A stretch of DNA of 64,000 nt, taken from Casuarius casuarius. Taxonomy: Eukaryota; Chordata; Aves; Casuariiformes; Casuariidae. Under the pieces are notes generated by a model that saw only the letters and a program-made list of their open reading frames with translations, was not told where the DNA came from and ran no database searches. A program made the translations under genes and the position numbers. Shown piece by piece: positions 35,201 through 50,200 of the stretch. Numbering within the stretch: the first letter of the stretch is position 1; each line of letters opens with the position of its first letter. The stretch is from NCBI GenBank assembly GCA_003342895.1, contig PTFA01000276.1, positions 358,449-422,448 of the forward strand, given 5' to 3'.

Positions 35201-38200
35201 GGCTTTATACCTAGTAAAAGTAAAAATAACTATATCATATTGAAGAAGAGACTTGTCAGTTGTGGCGGACAGTCAACCATTATCTCAATTGTAAGACAGA
35301 TTGGATTATTAAGAGAAAAGGAACAGAGTACCCTGATATTTGCAACTTGATGAATATTGATTTGATGTTTTTTAAGAATTTGATACTATTTTAAAAGCAA
35401 CATCATTACAAGTTTTGAGCATTCATTGTCAGATAATATTGGTTAATCCTGTCTTGCCTGTGTTTAAAAGCAGGCAGTGCTTTTAGAGAAGTACAAACAT
35501 TTGCATTATTTTGGATAATCTTTTAATATTAGTATACAACCCTAAGTATTGCTGCTTGTCTAACCTTTCTTTGGAATAGTGAAAGCCCCCATGAGAACAC
35601 TGCCAAGAATAGAACTTTTATTAACCACTTTAAGTGTGAGCAGCTCCAGCAAGTAAAATACTTATGGGATTTAAGCAGGAAATTCAGTGTCATTTTCTGC
35701 AACTTCTCCAGTACTGACTCGAACCTGAAAAGCACACCAGGGAGAGTACAGCAGTTTTGTATTTAGAGCAAATCTGAGTAGGTTCCAGGCAGTTCTTTTC
35801 CTGGTCCAGATGACAGTGCTGATTTCAAAGCTCCTTGTAATTTTGTGTTCACAAGAGGAGAAGAGGAGACACAGTATATTTAAATTGCTGGAAATAAATG
35901 AGCAAGAACACTTGACATCAAACATTCAGCATAAAAAGATACAGTAAACAAAATCTGTAGTTTAAATGAGCATTCATTTCATCTGTCATATGATTTCACT
36001 TTTAGTTAAAAGCAACTAACTTTTCTGCTGTGGCAAGCTGTATGGAGTCAACAAGATATATGTAGTCAGATCTGTGAATTAATGGTAATCCATTACTGTT
36101 TGGCCCATATGTAAATCTCATCTCTTCCTAGAATTGTGTAGTGTTATGTACATAAGACTTGATTTCCTGAGCATTGGCTTTCTGTTGCTCATTCTTTTTT
36201 TCCCTATAAGTGCACCTGAGTCGCACTATATGACATTTAAAGGTCCTGCTTTTTTGTGGATTTGAAGGGCCTGGGGACATCTGGTGAGTAAAACATGTTT
36301 ATCAGAGGGAAGATATTTGATCTCCTCATAATTTGAATCACATTTGTCTTGATGGCTGTGCTAGATATAACCAGGTGTTGTTTCAGAGGACATATGCAAA
36401 ACATCCTTTAAAATATGTCCACTGATTCTCCTTTCTGCCATCTTTGATATTGTGCTGTGTGGCTGCTTTGGAAGTTGGTGGCTGTGCCATCTTTGTTGTG
36501 GACGAGCTGTCCGCAGCAAAGTATACTGAAATCAAGGAGGATGATAGGTAACTTAGATCTCAAAAGCTGATTATTAGTCCTAGGGTTGAGATCCATGGAA
36601 AATCCCAGTGATAAATTGCATGAATATTTATCTTGTGTCAATAAAAATGATCATGTGTCAGTGTGTGGGGCACGGATACATCAGGTAGTTTTCTGTCTCA
36701 AATCTTGCAGGAACATTGCGCTGAAGCAGTTTTCTAACTGCGGGAAGAAGCAGTTCCTGTTTTTCAATACTATGTCTTCAGTGATAGATTAATCCTGCAC
36801 CTATATAATGTTTTTGATGTTATCTATAATACTGTCCTATGTGGAAAAAAATATAACCTTCTTAGGGTCAACATGCTGTCCTTGATCATGGACGCAAGTC
36901 TGAATAAAAGTGTGTCAGTCTTTCAAATTTGCGAACAATTAGGAATGATCTAGGTTAGGTTCTTGTATGGTGGGCTTTGGACAAAGATTGGTGTTAGATA
37001 GCTATATCAGATTGTGAAGGGGAAAAACACAGAAATTAAAAAAAATTCTGCAAGGAAAGTTTTTCTGAAACAGTATCCTCAAGTATAGGGAAGCCAAACA
37101 AAATCTTTAGAATAGGACATTTGACTCTATATACTTACTACCCATCTGTCCAACAGTCTGCCCAGCAATCTTTAACTGTCCATTGGGTTTTTCAGGGATA
37201 GCTGCCAGAACCAAACTTGCTTAAGGTGTAACAGCAAGTTTGTGGCATGAAGGAGACACAAATCTGAGCATATGCTTTGGAATACATGAGGTATTCTATG
37301 TCCAAGCTTGCATGGTATTTTTCACATTTTCAGGGACGTTTGTGTAGGTGATCCATAAGCTGTTGGCTGTTCATCCAGAAGGTGGGTGTTGTGTGTTTGT
37401 GGTTATTCCAGTCTTACAGGGCAGTAGCAGTAGAGTTACGGGCTGTCTTATCTCAGAAGAGGGCTTTATTTATTAGATCCAGTTATACAGTTGGGAGCCA
37501 TAGCCCTGGGAGCCACCACTTAGTATCACAAGTAACATCAACTTCTAGAATCTGTTACTTTCCAAATGATAGTCTGGCATCTTCCGACATGAAAATCAAA
37601 GACATAGCATTGTTTGATCTGAGTAGGTATTAACTTTGAGGTCTGATGAGATAAAGTAAGATAAGCAGCCTGTTATTTGCAGACCATTTCATTATCTGAA
37701 ATAGTGAGCTGTTTTGTAAGTGCACTGGAGATGATTGATAGTGTTTTCATGGGACTTTACCACCCACTGTAGTCCAAGTGGTGTTGATCAGAGCAGACAT
37801 AGGTTTAGGAGGTGTGAATACCAAACAAAAAGTTGGATCCACTAGGCATAGCTTGAAGGGGAATGTTGAGTAACATGTCAGAGGGCCAAGGAACATCTGC
37901 TATCTATCAAAATTGTTCATCTCATCAGAAATTTAAATCTGCAAATAGAATAATTGAACTTTTAATAATATTTTTTTAGAGTAATGTCTTTTGACAAGGA
38001 TAACTTTTTCAACAAATCTGTATTCATTTGTATCTTGTTTCTTTTAATACAAAATCCATTTGTGAAGTCAAGTTTGCACATCTGTTTCAGAGAAACAGTA
38101 TGGAAACAATAGACACCTTCTCAAATTCATGGTACTGAGATCCCAGGCACCACCACTTCTAAATGCAATCATACTTGGAGGCTCAGAATGGTGAAATTAG

Positions 38201-41200
38201 TTTTAGTGATTTCAGTATGTATTTGAACCTTTTGTGTATGTTTTTAAAAAATAATTTGAGAGGCTTTCCAATTTTGTATTAGATAGGAAACCTCAGGAAA
38301 AAGAATTTCCCAGTTATTCTGGCAAATTGTTAGAGAAATTCCACAGGTCTGTTGCTTTTAGAAAGGTTAAACCTAAACTTCAAAGTATAGAACAGATGGT
38401 TAAATGAAAAAATACATGCAGATAAAGAAAAGTGTTTGCCATCATTGTAATAGGAATTAAATTCATCAGCATTACATCCACTTTGTAAAATGTCAGTGGC
38501 TGGAGTGATCTGCCAAATGCTTCAAAGTGAACAATCTTCTAGCCTAGTAATTAAAAAATATTCCTTTTACATTTGTTTTCATCCTGTAGGTGGCACTCAG
38601 GTGCTGCACATTTGTAGCTACCAGCATTTTTTAATTTTCACTGCCCCTTGTAGCCAAGACATGCAGTGTGCAAATACAGAACAAATAAGGAAATTACTGC
38701 ATAAATGTATTGATTAATGATAAAACCGTATAGAAATAGGTAGAAATATTTCTAGACGTTCCAAACTTCAAAAAATTTGTTAGCTGAACTGTAAGAAATT
38801 AAACTGTCTTGGCTAGAAGGGTCTGAAGATTTCTATATGTATCTGGGCAGCTTTTTGAAGAGAATATTAAATAGGATTAGAATTATTTTTCCCACCTGTT
38901 CTTATCATTAAAGATCTCAATGATTTTAGAGCAAGTAGGATTGTTTGCTTTGGTGCCTGACCCAAGTTCTTTACTTTAGAGTTGCAAGATTTAGTTTTTC
39001 TCTAGTGCTAAGTAGTTATTGCATATTTTGTTACCTTGAGATGACTACATTTATGTAAGTACTGAAGTTATTTATGGATAATTTCTAAATGTCACACCTA
39101 TATCAAGATAGTATTTTGGGATGTTTAATAGTTTTCACTGTACATCAACAATTTTAGTTGCATCCCTATGATGGATATGCTATTGAATGGAGATATGAAG
39201 TAAGTGGCTAGAGTAGCTGAACTGCTGAGGAAGAAATGCTGACTTTTCTTTTTGAGTAGTTAACATTACTTAAATTCAACTATGAGTTTGTATTTCCCAT
39301 TGTTTTTTTTCCTCTAAATTTCTGTGATCTAATGTAGTCCTTTGATTAAAGTACATTTATTAAATACTATCCTTCAGAAAACGTATTTATTGATAGATAT
39401 ACCTTCAGAAATTAGCTTCTAAAATTTGGGCTTCCAGCAGGCTATTCTACCAAATTTCAGAGGCCTGTATTTTAACAGTGGTTTGCTTTTAAAACAAAAC
39501 AAAACAAAACAAAAAAGACTAGTAATGGATTAAGGAGGACAGTACTAATCCTTTATCTCTGTGTTGCTATCATCTGTGGTTCCTGTGCGAAGTGAGGAAG
39601 GCAAGTAGCAGAGTACAGACCTTGGATATCAAGAGAACAGACTTTGTCTTATTTGAGGAACTGGTAGGTGGTATCCTGACAGGTCTTTAAGGGCAGTCTC
39701 CTCCAAATAGAAGAATGGTCCATTCCAGTACTCAGCTGCGGGCGGGGAGGGGGAGTAGAAGTGTCAAGAGACTGGCTTAGCTAAACAAGGAACTCATGAC
39801 TGATGTCTGCAGAGGACACGAAAGTGAGGACAAACTATAAAGGAGGTATATGGAAATGTCAGGACATGCAGAGAGGGTGTTAGGAAAGCCAAAGCTCAGC
39901 TAGAGTTGGAATTGGCAAGGTAAATCAATGGCAACTGGAAGAACTTCTGCCACTACATGAACAGCAAAAGAATAAGCACAGAAAAATATGGGCCTGCTGC
40001 TGAATGACGTCTTCTAGGCTTTTGTGCCTAGAGGCATGGTTCAAGGAAGAGAGGAATTAGTAGTAGTGGAAGAGGACTGAGTCAGGAATTATGTGAGAAA
40101 TCTTGACCCGTTCAGATCTATGGGACCAGATGGGATGCATCTGAGGGTGCTGAGAGAGCTGGCTGATGTCATTGCTGCTGTCTATCATCTTTGAAATGTT
40201 GCGGAATTCCTCTGTGGTCGGAGGATGTTGCAGGTGCTGCACCCATCTTCAGAAAAGGCAAGAAGGTAATCCAGTCAGCCTCGCTTTGGTCCTTGGGAAA
40301 CTCATGGAGGAGGTCTTGGAGTGGCACTTGGAAGCCAATCCTGGCACATGAAGGGAGAAAAAGTTGATTGGAAAGCGTCAGCATGGATTTAGCAAAGGTA
40401 AATCATGCTTGACCAACCTGATTGCTTTATATAATGACTGTATCTGCAGATGAGGGGAGAACAGTGGATGTCATGTGCTTTGAGCATGAGGCTAGAACAG
40501 ATGATATTCTGAGGTTCCTTGCAATCTGAATACTGATGTCATCTAATTTATTTATTTGTTTTCCACTGGACTGTGCTGGGGGCTGGAGTAACAACTGTAG
40601 AAGCTCTTTAATTGTGTGGAGGTTTTTTTGGTTTTGTATTTTTCCATTTTTAAGACACCTGTACAGGTATTTTGCTATTTTATTTATGCTTCTGTTTATT
40701 CAATACAATCCAGAGTCTCATCCTGCTGGATTCATGAAAATACTTTTATACTTTCTTGTGAATGCTGTTTGTGTGTTTATAAGTAGTTGGTAGTGCGTGT
40801 TGTGAATGCTGTATACTTACATGTACTTACTCACTTTGGAATGGGAAATGTATCTGTTTCTATATAGAATTGTGATACTTTTTCAATGCAATAATGTTTA
40901 TTAACTACATTTCTAGTACTCCTAGCATTTTCTTAAACCAGAAATAACTGATCAGGCATTGTCCAGCAATACAGTATGTCTCCTTGCTGTTCGGTTTGGT
41001 GTCAGCAAATGTAAATTGTACACTAATAACAGTGGCTTTGGAGTTCTTGAATAATAACTAACTTTGCTATTCTTAAAGAACTGCTAATATTTTGTATAAT
41101 AAATTCAGAGATTCTGTTAATAGTGTTTTAAGCCAAATGGAACCATTAGATAAATTACCCATGCCTCATACTCATTACATATCTCATGCCATTAAGTTAC

Positions 41201-44200
41201 CCCCAGTTACCCCTGTATTGAGTGCACTGTCTCACTACAGTGTATTGTTCAGGAAAGGCATTTAGACAGAATTTGTAGATATCAAGAGAGTACAGTTTGG
41301 TCTGTATTTGACTGGAGAGTTTAATTTGTTCCAGTGTTTAGATTTAGATACCTTGGTACTTACCCCTAACACCTTCCCGTCTAGTTTTTAATTTTAATTT
41401 GTCTCGGTTCCAGACAATGAATATTTCTCCTATGCCTTTCTCCGAAGTTCACTATGGTATCCTGTTTTCTGTTACATCAACTACTTGAATTCTAACTGAG
41501 TCCTTTCTGTCTTTTTGGTAAGCTATATCTATTGAGGTCTTTCAGTCTTTCACAGTAAGACTTTTTTTCAAGTTTTTTGTTCCATTGTTTCAACATTCTT
41601 TAAAGGGCTTTGATCAGTAGCCTCTTATTAGTGTTACTAGTGCTGTATACAGAGAGCTACAACTTTTTTTGTGTCATTCGCTAGTAGTGGGTCTAGTACT
41701 GAGTTCCCTGGAGTAAATAGATATGCTTCCAGTCCGTGGTTAGTATCTCACTGACAGCTGTTTTGATCAATAACTCTGTTACCTAATTCTTACTTAATAA
41801 AGATGTTCTTTTGGCCTGTTTTGTATTGTTGACTTTTTAATGTGGTACCTGAAAACATTCCAGTTAGACCGCCTCCTAAATGCCATAGCTATAGAGTTAT
41901 TTATGAGTCGTACTTACACTTGCAGAAAGATAAAGAGTAATGAAGTCATTTACATGAAATTTTCCTCTCCTTTATCAGTTTATTTGATGTCATTTTCCTA
42001 TACTTTTGTCTGGAATTAATCTCAGGCTAGTTAACCTCTAAGTTATCAGCAGGATCAGAATATATATCCTTTTAGAACATTGGTGTAGTATTAACCACTT
42101 CCATTTCTCTCGGTACTTATTTAGGAAGAAACAAGCACCCTCTGAAAACTAGGCAAACAAGCATCTCAGTCAGTTCGGAAAATTCTTAGGTGTAGGTTGT
42201 CCATGCTGTTGGTTTTAAATATGCTTGTTTGCTATCATATATTGTTTCACATCCCCTTTAGTTTATCAGTGGCTTGAGGAATGCTTCATCAGTCTCTTGA
42301 TAAGACTATTTCTAGCAGCGTGTAATGTCAGTGGTGTCCCATTGATGCATGCATAAAACATTGTGAAATCAAAAATTTCATAGTGACAGAGTAATATTTT
42401 TGCACTGTGCAGTAAGTCTGTGGTGTTCAAACAGTAATCCAAAATAGGTAGAGTTTACAACTTGTGGTTTGTCATAGCTTGCCAAATATCAGTATTTAAT
42501 GTAATGGAAATGAGAGAGAATGAAAATATTACATAAAACTACAGATTTTAGGATTGTTATGTTCATATCTTGCTGTACACAGCATTTGTGTATACAGCAT
42601 TAATTTGTTAAACATTTTTGACTATACAGTAACATTGCCTCACCCTACAGGTACCTGGCTATTTGGCTTTTCAGACCACAATGCTATTTGGCTTTCTTAA
42701 TTGAAAGGACTGGGAAGCCAGTTTCACTGATTTCATATAATCAGGAGAGGTCATTTGGATTGAGTGTGGAACTGGCCAAGTTAACAACGAGGAAGGAAAT
42801 CATGTTGAATTCTACTAAGAAACTATCTGATAGCATTATGTCAGAACTGACATGCTCCTTTGAAATGTTTTGTTTTTGACAAGTATGCTTTTTCCTGTGG
42901 GAAAGTATTACTGGATTATTTTGCACTAGCCTGATTCAAGAAGTATACTTTTTGTATAATTAATCCAGTACAAGGAGAGACAGAGAGATTGCCAGTGAAG
43001 TTGACATCTATTTCATTTAGAGACGAGCGTATTTAAACTTACTAGTTTTCATTTGGGGAACATAGTAAAACTAATATCTTTAGCTGCAGCTGGTTATCAT
43101 ACAGACAAATCTATTGCCCTTTTATCATGACCCTTCTTAACTTTGGGTCCAAAGGTCTTTTATGCTGAAGTCCACGAAGTGCCAGGTTTTACACTAATGG
43201 AAAACATCTGTTAGATAATCTAAAAAAGAAAATTGTGCCAGATGAGACCAAAACTAGATTAAAATATATCTCTAGAACTATTGTACTCCTACAAAAGGCT
43301 ATTGCATGAAATTGCCTTGACGCTTGCAGTGTTTCTCGTGCACTTGTATTTTTGCATGCTTTAGTACTTTTAGATCTGTTTAGTCTGTTATTATGCTGCC
43401 TGGTATTTTGAATTTAATTTTCTTCGGACTTTTAAATGTCTACATATTTATACAAGTAAGTGTTAGAGTGATACTTGCATTTCATTTGACAGTGGAAGTT
43501 TAATTGTAAATATTTGTATTTTATTCAAAATCATTCATTCTGTACTTCAAAACAGACATTCATTGTGTGATATTGCACTCCATTTGTATCGGTAGTCTTT
43601 TAAAAATAAGAGCCCTGCATGGTTATAAACCAGCACTGGTACAGTTTCTGTTGTTTCATTTTAACTTTCTTGAAATGCACCATTTTACTCTCCATCCTTT
43701 TAAAGTAAGTGTCCAAACCTGTTTTAAACAATCTAACAGATTAAATTTAAAAATTCTAATTTCATGCAAAAGTATCTGTTTAATCACTTACTGTAATAGA
43801 AAAATTACTAAGTGAGTAGTGACATGAAAGTAGATTTTTTTCTCCCATGTTTCTGCTTTCGTAGGTATAGAGGAATGTATTCAAAATACATTGTCTGTCT
43901 TGGTTTGAAAACAGACTGGGTAATAATGATTACCTAACATACCCGATGGAAGTAGTTACTAGGTTAGGTAGGTATTCTGTGTAATGTATTGCTATAAAAT
44001 GGCAGCTATAGAGTTATAACACTTTACATTTGAATTCATTGTGTTTTGTGTAGCCTATGTTTAAAACAGGACACTACTTCAGACATTTATGGTCTGTTTT
44101 TTTTTACAGAAAATGTATTTTGTGACAAAAAAAATCTCAGCTTCTGGACACTTTTAATTTGTTGTTCCGTGCTTACTAGCATTAACATATATTGTATGTT

Positions 44201-47200
44201 CTCTTGCAAGACTACTCTGAACATAAAACTTCTACTGTGCAGTCTCTAGCCTTCCTCCCATTGCCCTCCGAGTTCTGATTTTTAGGTGTAATATAATCAG
44301 CACAACATACTGGAAATTTTGCTGGGTACTTAGCCAGTGTGTATCAATAACATCTCCAGAGCTCCATCTGTTAGAGTACTATATGTTATGTATTAAAATG
44401 TGGTCTGATACATAAAGTATTGGAATATATAACACTAGAATGGAAGCTAGATACTGAGGGGCCACCTATACATCTTTGACCTTAGAGCTCTTGTGGCTTG
44501 GAAGAGACTGAAAAGTGTTAAGGGAGGATTCTTTATACTGAAATTGTTGTCATTAGAGATCAAAGAAGTTCATTCTTATCTTCTCTAATCTTCCTTTTAT
44601 GCGATCTTGTCCAATAATACATTGACAGAAAGGTCTGAAAATACTGTCTTGGCAGGAGAACCTATAAACTCTGCAAGGATGGGATAAGGAAATTACTTTA
44701 CTCTTCAAAACATTCAGGGAAATTTCCCCTCTCCATCCCCCAACCCCTTTCTCAAGTAGAATACAACATCTATTTCAAAATCCATAAAGATTTTAACCAA
44801 TTTTTCTGGAAAATGGAAGGGCTTACATCATGCTGAAATTCATTTATACACATAAACAGCAGATCTTTTCTGCCAGTCCTGTGCTAATGCAGAATATCAG
44901 AATATTTCTTTTAAATCCTAACCTTTAGTGGCTTTTAAAGAAACTAAACAGAAGTGTTCTGAGTGTTTTACTGTTTGTTCCTAGGTGGTTTAATATATTA
45001 GGATTCTTATATTCTGCTTTTTCAATCTTGGCTTGAAATGCCATTTGAAAATTTCTTTGGAGGTGCAGTACCTCTCTAATGGAAAGAGCCAGGTATATCA
45101 AACATATGGATGAAGCTTCTGCTAAGAAAATCAGTTGTGATGCAAAGTTTTTTTTGACTTTAAATTGATGAAGTTTCCACTTCAAGGAACTACTGAGGAG
45201 ATAAAGCAGTATGGCAATATTTTCAGTCTTCCTATTTTCTATATTTTGATCAACCTATGTCCAAGCTGAATTTCATTAGGTTTGTTATTTGCTTTAGATA
45301 CAGTAGATTATGAACACTTTAGCTAAATTAGTGACAGTTTTCTTTTGAAGGATAACTGCTTGTTCATCACGTGAATTCTTGTGACAGTACTAATTCAAGT
45401 ATGTCAACTTGGCTGTGAAAATGTGGCAAGGACATAGGAGATATAATTTCTATATTATGCAGATGGCACCTATCTACATATTTTCGTTATACATGAGGAT
45501 AATGTTCCTCCACTAGAGGAAGACTTTGTGGGAACCTGGTCATGACTCGGCCCAGATAAAGAAATGAAGGTTTTGGTGCAACTGTTTGGGAAGGAGGGAT
45601 TTGATTATTCCATTACTTATGAATTGGCTTTATAGCATGAGAGTACACAAAGCAGTTACTACACGTTAAATTAACCACAAGATCACAAAACATTTTCCTG
45701 TTTGTGCTTTGTAAGTGTAGAGGCTTTTTTTCCAACAGTCCTCACCACACATACACAAAACTCAGCTGAACTCAGAGTTGCGACATGCTTTAGTGGGTCG
45801 CTGTCTTTGGAGAATTTATAGAGTATATCAGAAATGTACAAAATTCTATGTATATGACAAGTAAAGGCCTATGGAATGTTATTAGACAGCATAATACCTA
45901 GTTTACACTGAAAGTACTTTGTACTGATTCTAATTTACGTATGACTCCTATGGCCTTGCAGGTAGAGCTCTTTTGAATCCCAGATACTTTAAGTCTGGAT
46001 TACCTGAGAGAACATGTCTGTTGTGCTTTATTGCTGTAGTCGTGGTAAGGAGATGTGTGTAAGCTGGAGCTACCTGATATAAAAGGGAAAAGTCCCTACC
46101 GCAGCACTGAGAAAAAGGACAGACAAAAATTGGCGGCAATTCATTGGCTAGGTATCATAAAATTTTGGGAATGAGTTAATGTGACTTATGTGAAGAAACC
46201 TGATACGGAAATTTATTTTGATGTATTCTTCTAAGTTAGTGCAGTTCTCTTCCAGTTTAATGGTTGAGTGTGTGTCTGATACAGATGTAACAGCAGTCTT
46301 AAACTTCTGCTTTCTGAAAAATAACTTAAAACATAAAAGCTTTACACACAGCTAATCTGTGTCATCTATAAACCAAACTTTTTTTTTTTTTTTTTTAGTG
46401 CTATGTGTTGAGGTGTCTTTATAAACTAGATTCTCAGAAAAGGAATGTTAGATATTTTTATGGTTCATTGCTTGATCTTGACTATGGCTAATGTTAAACT
46501 AGCAAATCACATGCACAAATATTCATTTTAGATATAAGAGAAAGAAGGAGGTTTTGTTCTATATATTTCAAGATTGTCTGAAAGAAGGGAAACTGTTTCT
46601 GAATCTTTTATTCCGGTAGCAGTATCCTAATTGTGTAATGATACTATGTGCAGACTCACCTACAAGCCGTGTAATCCCTTGCAGTCATACCTGCTTACAT
46701 GTCAGACATTTGTTTTGATGTACTTCCACATTAACTTGTGTGTGTTTAGTGTTTGAGTGATTTATCGTGGCATATAAATTCAATATGGGTTTGAAATCAA
46801 AGTGCTAATTTATAAATTGACATTTATCCACAGTCATATGGAAGTTGCTCAATCCTACAAGTGCTTACATGACTCAATGATTCCAGTGAAGCTATTCATT
46901 TAAGTTAAGTTCATAGAAACAAGCCTGAGAACCACTGAAATTACTTTGGATTGGAATCTGACAATCATTGTGTGGTATGAAGGACAAAGGAGGGGAAGGA
47001 ATATTTTGGCTAAAATGACAGAGAATGCCCTTACTCTTGGGATTCAGTAACTTTTTTTCCAGACTGTCTCAAGAGGTTGTTGCCTTCCTTTCCTTTCCCT
47101 GTGGTCACTTTTTCTTGTCATTTTTGCTTCAGTCAGACTTTTACAGTTGCTTATGGATTTCCCTGTAAAATGGATATCCAATACAGTCTCAGTAAAAAGT

Positions 47201-50200
47201 AAGCTACAAAGCCAGGGCCAGAAGCAAGCTGTCAGAAATGAGGAACTTTTAAGCTAGTTTAAATGTTACAGAAAATGTGCATGACCTTCTGCCCAAACCA
47301 AACTGCAAAAAATACATAGAGGTCAATCTTAGAGAGTCTGAGTCAGGGACTGAATGAGTCTCAGTGTGATTAGAACCTTAAATGATATGCCTTGTATTAA
47401 TCCATGTTATATGTTTTAGCAAGTCATTCAGTTATTAGGATTTTTCTCATCTTCATGGTAAGTAACATCATAATACCAACACTTTTAAAGTACACTTTAT
47501 TATTATTCTCATTTGTTTTAAAGGCTTCTTTTGTCCCAAAGAATAAGGGATCACATACTTCAGTCTATCTAATATTCGTTATGGAAAGCAAAATATTTGA
47601 TTTAGGTAAGTGTAAGATCCTAGTTAAAAAAAGTTGATTAGTTGCTTTTTAACTGATAAGGTCTTTTAATTACTTCAGAAAATGGAAGGAATGATCTTTT
47701 CCTTTGGTAAGAAAAAATGGTCCTTAAGTTGTCTGTACGTTTAAGTAGCTAGTGCATTCCTTTTCCTTTTTATATTTTGTTCAAGAAATCCAGTATTTCA
47801 GAAATCTGTAACTGACATACAGGAAATAAAGATTACTTCCGAATTGGTTTTAGAAATACTTTTTTTTTCTGAATAAGACCATTTACTGCTAAAGATTGCA
47901 TGATTCATTTGTTCTTTTCAAAATAATGTAGATTTTTCTGTATTCTTTACCTTAACGGCATTCATTTTAAAGAAAAAATAACCCCAGACATAGTCTTTGT
48001 AGAGTTAATGATTGGCAGTAACTTAAAAGCAGACTATAGTATATTAAGCACAAACCCAGATTGTTTGGGCACAAAACCCAGAATCCCAGCACTGAGATTT
48101 TTCTTGGCTAAGCATCAAAGCATGTTAATAGGTATAGTGTTAGCCTGGGACAAAGACTGGATTGTTACTGTGGTATATTTCATCCTGCTGCTACTTGGCA
48201 AGAGTCAGTGTATTTTTAGGTGAAGTTTGTGTGTGCATTTGTCTAGTCACCTGGAAAAAAGGATGCGTAGATGACCCGTGAAAATGCAGTTAGCATGATG
48301 GAAGGTGAGAATGTGTAATCCTTATTATACAGTGAATTGTTAGCACTGTATTGTGGGCAAGATACCATTTCAAAGCACTAGAGTACTCTCAATTGTTTAG
48401 CCGCACATGTGATTTTTTGTAACATAGCGGGACGGATTTAACAGTGGTATAGCCATGTACTTTTTAATTGCTAAATGTTCATGCTCCATTTCCTTCATTT
48501 GTTTCAAGAGAGTTGAGTAGCATGGGAAGAGACATTTTGAGGTTTTGTGTTTCTGTTGTAGAAAACATTTCTTCTGAATATGAACAGTGCGTCTTAAAGT
48601 GGTACTTTCGTGAAGGATGACTCCAGTATGTTCAGAGACATTTTCTTTATTCATCCCATCTGCTGTTTGTGTCTAGACAGTCAAGTCATAGTATAACTTA
48701 CTATATTTTTAATATTTCACATGCCTTAAAACATTATAGAGCAAAAATAGGAAATAGGTGTTTTTAAAATAGTGTAGAACAAGTAAGATATGTTGTTTAT
48801 CAAATTCTGCTTGTGGAATCTGTTATAATTAGCAATGTTGTATAAAAAAAGAAATAAAATTCCTTTTTTGCCTGAAAGATTGCTGTGTTAAGTTCTGATA
48901 GTAACAGTTAGCAGGTAATAGTAGTTAGCAATTTGCTTGATAATAATAAAACAAAATAAAATGACCAACTTTATGAGCTGAGGAAAATTTGATTGGAAGT
49001 CTTTCGGATGGTAAAGATAACTGCTACTAAGTTAATTACTCCTGTTTTTTCCTCGGAGGTTGTAGCTACTACACTGTCTTAATAAAAAGGCATGTTTCAT
49101 CTTATTCTCCATTCTGTTTTATAACACTTAATATCTTGGTCATTTTTGAGTACAGGTCTTCACCGAGTTGTCTGTGAGCCCACCTATGATCTTTTGTTGT
49201 CGAGTCGGATAATAGATTTTCTCGCATTCTTTGGAAGAATCTTAACAAATAGTTGCCTTTTTAAGACCATTTTCCCTTAGGGCTGAGATATCCCGTTTCT
49301 AATCAAAGCATAAGCAGCATTTAGACATAGATTATGGTATTATCTTGGTGATGAGCTTGAGGTAGATGTCAGTATAAATCAACATGGGTATTCAGTTTAT
49401 CTTATCAAGGTTTCTTTTTTCTTTTGCTTGGATCAACAGGGGACCTCAGCTCTCTCTTGCTGAGACCAGTGTAGTGGTTAATTAACTTTTTCTTTTGCTT
49501 CTCCTCTCTCTGTTATCTTTTGTTGAAAGCACTCTTTTGCCCTTTCCTGCATTGTTCTTCCGCAGGTGTACAGGCAGCCTTTCCAAAACCAGCCATTGTA
49601 CAGGACCTTTCTCAGGACACTACCTTTGCAGCTGTACATGTACAGCAGCATCCTCTCTTCATTCTTTCCCGCCAGCTGAATTTTAAATAACAAAATTGTT
49701 TGGTCCTTTCCCTACTGTTAGGCTTCTACTCTTGTCTTCAGTCCAATATCACTTTACTGTAACAGTTGGGCCTACTGAATATCACTGGCATTCCCATTTC
49801 TTTTCTAAATTTTTCATTTTTAATTCATCTTTGCTGATTGTTCCTCACAAAAACAATTGACATTAAGGTTTTGGGTAAATGTGACTGGAAGCCTTCTATT
49901 AAAGTAGAGTTTAAATCTACTGCAGAGTATTTACTCTGATTAATAAGATTTTCTTTTTGCAGAGTAAAATGGTTGATTATTGCGTTTATGGTACATTTTC
50001 TAAATCACTTTGAAAATTTTAAGTGAAATAATGTCAGTCCTTAAGTACAATAATAACTTGAATTACTGTATAAAAGTATGTTTAACTTTTGTGAATGTAT
50101 TTTTATCTGGATAATTTACCTTCAATTTGTACCTTCATTTTATAAGTAATTTTTTATCTCACATTTCTGAGGAATGTGGGCATAGAATGTTTTGAACTGA

